Shown: piece after piece, positions 40,642 to 43,707 of the stretch
Layout: every line of letters starts with the position of its first letter
Position numbering within the stretch: position 1 is the stretch's first letter
Source: Thermoplasmatales archaeon UBA509
GTDB lineage: Archaea; Thermoplasmatota; Thermoplasmata; Thermoplasmatales; Thermoplasmataceae
Length of the DNA: 43,707 bases
Reading direction: 5' to 3'
NCBI GenBank assembly: GCA_002498845.1
Contig: DAJC01000059.1
Location: 1 to 43,707 of the forward strand
Position numbers and translations under genes: made by a program
The notes under the pieces: generated by a model
What the model was told of the DNA's origin: nothing
Databases searched by the model: none
The model's input: only the letters and a program-made list of their open reading frames with translations

Positions 40642-41901
40642 TTGAATCGGATTAAGGAAAAGGAAGGCGGGGTCATGGAAACGATTCTTGCCGGTTCCGG
40701 GATCTTCATAGCAACATATGATCTGGCAGCCATATCTGTTGCACTGCTTGTTCTGGGAAAAGCATGGAAACTGAACGGATTTGACCTCTCGCTTCTGGGA
40801 TCCGCAGCACTTTTCGGTGCAATAGCTGGATCGGCCACTGCCGGAATATTTGCCGACAGGTTCGGCAGGCGTGCCATGCTGGTGGGAGATTTCATTGCAT
40901 ATGTGGCAGCATCCATCGGGAGCGCATTTTCCCCTGATTTTTCGTGGCTCTTCTTTTTCCGCTTCATTGTGGGTGCCGGCATAGGGGCGGATTTTGCCGT
41001 GGTGTTCCCGTACATTTCCGAGATAAGATCTGCCGGAACCAGGGGCCGGAATATGGCTACAGTTATGATGGCGGCAAACTTCGGAATGATCATAGCCTAT
41101 GGACTGGGAGGGCTGTTCCTTGGCGCAGGAGGACAGGGATGGAGAATTGTTCTTCTTGCAGGAGGCCTGATGGCAGTCCCGGTCATATTCATGAGGAGCA
41201 GGATCAGTGAATCGGTGGCATGGAAAAGATCCAGGCTTCCACACGTAAGGGACATACTTGCAGGCTTCAACAGGAAGGACTTAAGGAATATTGCTGTGGC
41301 GTCTGCAGCCTGGTTCTCGTATCAGGTGAGCGACCAGGGGCTATCCGTGTTCCTTCCACTGCTGCTTTTAACCACGCTTGGTACGGACAATTCAATATCA
41401 TCATACGGGAGCCTTCTTGTGAAATCCGTTACCATCCCTGCGGCAGTTGTGACCATCATCCTCATAGACAGAATTGGGAGGAAACCTCTTCAGATCTCAG
41501 GATTCCTTGGAAGGGCCGTGCCACTCATGGCACTGGCCATGATAATGTTATATTTCGGCGGAAAATACGGCTTCCTTGAGATAGGTCTCCTCCTGGCTGC
41601 CTACTTCTTCGGAGCACTGGGCCCGGACAAGACCATTGTAATATCACCAGCTGAGCAGTTCGGCACCGGGATCAGGGCAACAGGGCAGGGAATAGCAGAA
41701 TCCATAGGGCGTGCAGGAGGCCTTGCAGGCGTTCTCGGCTACGGCATCCTGTCCGCCCTGTATGGCCCATGGGCGGGCATAATGTATTTCGGTATTTTTG
41801 CAATCATGGGGCTTCTGGTGAGTTTTGCAATGAGGGAGACCGGCCCAATGGCAACTGGGTCCCGGAAGATCGCAGATGACACCTCATGGTATGGGAAATG
41901 A
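40642..41901 (+). CDS. MFS transporter, sugar/metabolite-porter type
   Basis: 419 aa from TTG 40642, preferred because GAGGTGG lies 6 nt upstream; ATG 40675 (with GGAAGG 7 nt ahead) is possible. Twelve helices are visible, with loop-2 motif ATAGIFADRFGRRAMLVGD and a matching second-half motif IDRIGRKPLQ, plus RFIVGAGIGADFAVVFPYISEI, which resembles metabolite:proton symporters. Likely imports an organic acid or sugar. Preceded by a palindrome, so probably inducible. Convergent with the DAHP synthase gene, 4 nt apart. Confidence 0.85.
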   Translation: MNRIKEKEGGVMETILAGSGIFIATYDLAAISVALLVLGKAWKLNGFDLSLLGSAALFGAIAGSATAGIFADRFGRRAMLVGDFIAYVAASIGSAFSPDFSWLFFFRFIVGAGIGADFAVVFPYISEIRSAGTRGRNMATVMMAANFGMIIAYGLGGLFLGAGGQGWRIVLLAGGLMAVPVIFMRSRISESVAWKRSRLPHVRDILAGFNRKDLRNIAVASAAWFSYQVSDQGLSVFLPLLLLTTLGTDNSISSYGSLLVKSVTIPAAVVTIILIDRIGRKPLQISGFLGRAVPLMALAMIMLYFGGKYGFLEIGLLLAAYFFGALGPDKTIVISPAEQFGTGIRATGQGIAESIGRAGGLAGVLGYGILSALYGPWAGIMYFGIFAIMGLLVSFAMRETGPMATGSRKIADDTSWYGK

Positions 41902-41905
41902 TCCT

Positions 41906-42889
41906 TCAGAAAGGAGCTGCGGAGGTGGAATGCAGGAGCTGGAACAGGTCTCTGGCATTCCTGCTCAGGGATCGGAACCGGTCAGGGGTGATCTGCTGTT
42001 CGGCATCGGAGAGGGCCCGGTCAGGATCATTATGAACTTCAATCTCAAGCATGGTGGCACCGGCCGCAACCGCTGCAAGGGCCAGCGGTTCCACCAGATC
42101 ACGCCTGCCTGCAGGATGGCTGGGGTCAGCGCATACGGGCAGATGGGTCATTTCCTTAAGGGCCACAATTGCGCCGGAATCCATGGTGAACCTGGTGATT
42201 CCCTCGAAGCTCCTGATTCCCCTGTAGCACATTATGACATCGGGATTCCCTCCGGAAAGGACATATTCTGCAGATCCAAGCCACTCGTTTATGGAATTGC
42301 CCATTCCATTTTTCAGTAACACAGGCTTATGCACTGTGCCTGCAAACTTGAGCAGGGAGAAATTCTGGGAATTCCTGCTTCCAATCTGCAGTATGTCAAC
42401 ACTGTCCTGAAAGTATGGAAACTGTGACGGATCAAGGATCTCAGATACCACCGGAAGACCGGTTTCATCGGAAGCTTCCTTCAGCAGTTTCAGGCCCTGT
42501 ATTCCAAGACCCTGGAAAGAATATGGACTGGTACGCGGCTTGAATGCCCCACCCCTCAGGATGTCAGCACCGAATCTTTTCACATCTTCTGCAATGGCAG
42601 ATATCTGATCCCTGGATTCCACGGCACAGGGTCCTGCTGCAATGACAAGCCTGTCAGGGCCTATTCTCAGGTCACCGACCTGTACAGTGGTCGGTGTTGG
42701 CTTGAATTTCCTGGAAGTGAGACCATCTGTCAGAGCTATGCCCAGTGACCCTGTATCTATGCCTGCATGGTGATCTGCAAGGATCACATCACGATCATAG
42801 AGACGTATTTTCCTGAAAGATGCAGATGATGATTGAAGCAAATCACCCAGTACCTCACTGCTTTCACTGTCCTTTGGTATGATTAACAA
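41906..42889 (-). CDS. aroF: DAHP synthase, type I-beta
   Basis: 327 aa. Residues 1 to ~70 are a ferredoxin-like regulatory domain of the Thermotoga type ([20 protein letters not shown]), then the barrel with [67 protein letters not shown] and [16 protein letters not shown], which include phosphate and metal ligands. Condenses PEP with erythrose 4-phosphate, first step of the shikimate pathway; the extra domain suggests feedback by tyrosine. TTG start at 42889; TTTAATAG (near 42920) could serve as TATA. Confidence 0.9.
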   Translation of the reverse strand: MLIIPKDSESSEVLGDLLQSSSASFRKIRLYDRDVILADHHAGIDTGSLGIALTDGLTSRKFKPTPTTVQVGDLRIGPDRLVIAAGPCAVESRDQISAIAEDVKRFGADILRGGAFKPRTSPYSFQGLGIQGLKLLKEASDETGLPVVSEILDPSQFPYFQDSVDILQIGSRNSQNFSLLKFAGTVHKPVLLKNGMGNSINEWLGSAEYVLSGGNPDVIMCYRGIRSFEGITRFTMDSGAIVALKEMTHLPVCADPSHPAGRRDLVEPLALAAVAAGATMLEIEVHNDPDRALSDAEQQITPDRFRSLSRNARDLFQLLHSTSAAPF

Positions 42890-43069
42890 TTTATATCGTG
42901 ATAGTCATTATCTAACACTATTAAAGATTTACCATGATTGCATGGATTGAAAGCACATGGTCCATTTGCAGATATCAGTATGGGACAGGCTGAATTTCAT
43001 TGCCCATGTATAATTTATGTTGGGTCAAGCATTTAGAAACCGTATTTTAGTTGGTCATCATAATGGCAT

Positions 43070-43707
43070 GTGGACAGCGACAGCCGGCTCATAATAGCAT
43101 TGCTCATTGGAGTGCTCATGGGAGCGGTTGATTCCACAATAGTGCTTCTGGCTCTTCCAACCATCACTGTGGACCTGAATACGCAGCTGTCCTATTCCAT
43201 CTGGATAATAATGATCTATCTGCTTGTCATAGCCGTTGGCACTACACAGTTTGGCCGTCTCGGCGACATCATGACAAGAAAGGTGATCTTCAATACAGGT
43301 CTTGGCCTGTTCACAGTTGGTTCTGCTCTCTGTGGAGCTTCAAGCGGAATAACTGAACTCATAGCATTCAGGGCTGTACAGGCATGCGGTGCCTCAATGA
43401 TTCAGTCTAACAGCGGTGCCATAGTGGCTGATAATTTTCCTCCAAACAAGAGGGGGCGCGTCTTTGGTTACACGGCCGTGGGCTATAATGCAGGGGCTAT
43501 GCTGGGCATTGTTCTTGGGGGCATAATAACAACTTTCATCGGGTGGAGGTACATCTTTTACATAAACGTGCCAATTGGGGCGTTCGCCATCTATTTCGGT
43601 ACCAGGTACATCAGGAAGGGACACAGGGTGGAGAATAAGCTGGACATTCCCGGCACCATAACACTGGCCCTTGCCCTTATACTTATTTCATATGCTGCAG
43701 TTGACAT
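43070..43707 (+). CDS. DHA2-type MFS exporter (3' part outside window)
   Basis: GTG 43070 with no stop before the window ends; about 212 codons seen. The first helix is [26 protein letters not shown], with the D-x-T-I-V motif of 14-helix drug exporters. Then [13 protein letters not shown] (loop 2), [23 protein letters not shown] (motif for family), and [17 protein letters not shown], ending with [16 protein letters not shown]. It probably extrudes a drug or toxic compound. An ATG at 43063 is in another frame. Confidence 0.85.
   Translation, partial: MDSDSRLIIALLIGVLMGAVDSTIVLLALPTITVDLNTQLSYSIWIIMIYLLVIAVGTTQFGRLGDIMTRKVIFNTGLGLFTVGSALCGASSGITELIAFRAVQACGASMIQSNSGAIVADNFPPNKRGRVFGYTAVGYNAGAMLGIVLGGIITTFIGWRYIFYINVPIGAFAIYFGTRYIRKGHRVENKLDIPGTITLALALILISYAAVD

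Noticed and set aside
40533..41093. 186-codon minus-strand frame over the MFS gene
   Set aside because: Antisense to a clear transporter and composed of shadow Ser/Pro/Ala codons.

Overview
The window looks like a piece of a Thermoplasmatales-type euryarchaeal chromosome. The grounds are an archaeal A-type ATP synthase operon, an archaeal-style isoprenoid pair (isopentenyl phosphate kinase and type II IPP isomerase), a ZPR1 zinc-finger protein, split ADP-forming acyl-CoA synthetase subunits, a Tfx-type regulator, TATA boxes placed 26-29 nt upstream of start codons (leaderless first genes), and strong GGAGGTGA-type ribosome sites inside operons. The taxon is inferred from gene content and not proven.

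Positions 1-12,113 are accessory DNA. An AT-rich patch (32-1182) holds a small basic protein and a membrane protein. It is followed by a small serine recombinase (1277-1915) and a PD-(D/E)XK nuclease (1927-2796, minus). From 9956 down to 2981 runs one long minus-strand operon of tightly coupled, mostly small genes: an RHH repressor, a 46-aa coupling ORF, an 880-aa P-loop replication-type protein, several unknown small proteins, an Hfq/LSm-like protein, a Cys-rich protein, a zinc-knuckle protein split by an apparent frameshift, and a Zot/packaging-like ATPase. A divergent AT-rich gene (10089-11378) shares an operator region with the repressor. A 566-bp noncoding stretch (11379-11944) carries twelve 9-bp iterons and looks like a replication origin. 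A second RHH gene runs antisense into the 3' end of tRNA-Ala(TGC) (12114-12185). Together this looks like a plasmid- or virus-derived integrated element abutting a tRNA gene. No tyrosine integrase and no second att copy are visible, so the left border is not in view or is degraded.

Positions 12,303-43,707 are core-like chromosome: acdB/acdA; ipk-fni-ZPR1; the ATP synthase genes atpK-E-C-F-A-B-D, then an unreported 57-aa membrane ORF, then H and I; a small membrane protein; an unknown protein; an S9 peptidase; an aminotransferase with a sugar-nucleotide epimerase and an MFS carrier; a sulfide:quinone oxidoreductase-like flavoprotein coupled to a DUF1641 protein; a tandem Lrp-type regulator; tyrA with a chorismate mutase carrying an extra domain; a Nudix hydrolase; a molybdate/tungstate ABC transporter divergent from a Tfx regulator; two MFS carriers; DAHP synthase; and the start of a DHA2-type exporter cut by the window end. 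DAHP synthase, chorismate mutase, TyrA and possibly the aminotransferase belong to aromatic amino-acid synthesis, though they are not in one operon.

The observations most worth following are the iteron origin with its RHH-controlled Hfq-bearing operon, and the small membrane ORF fused into the ATP synthase operon.
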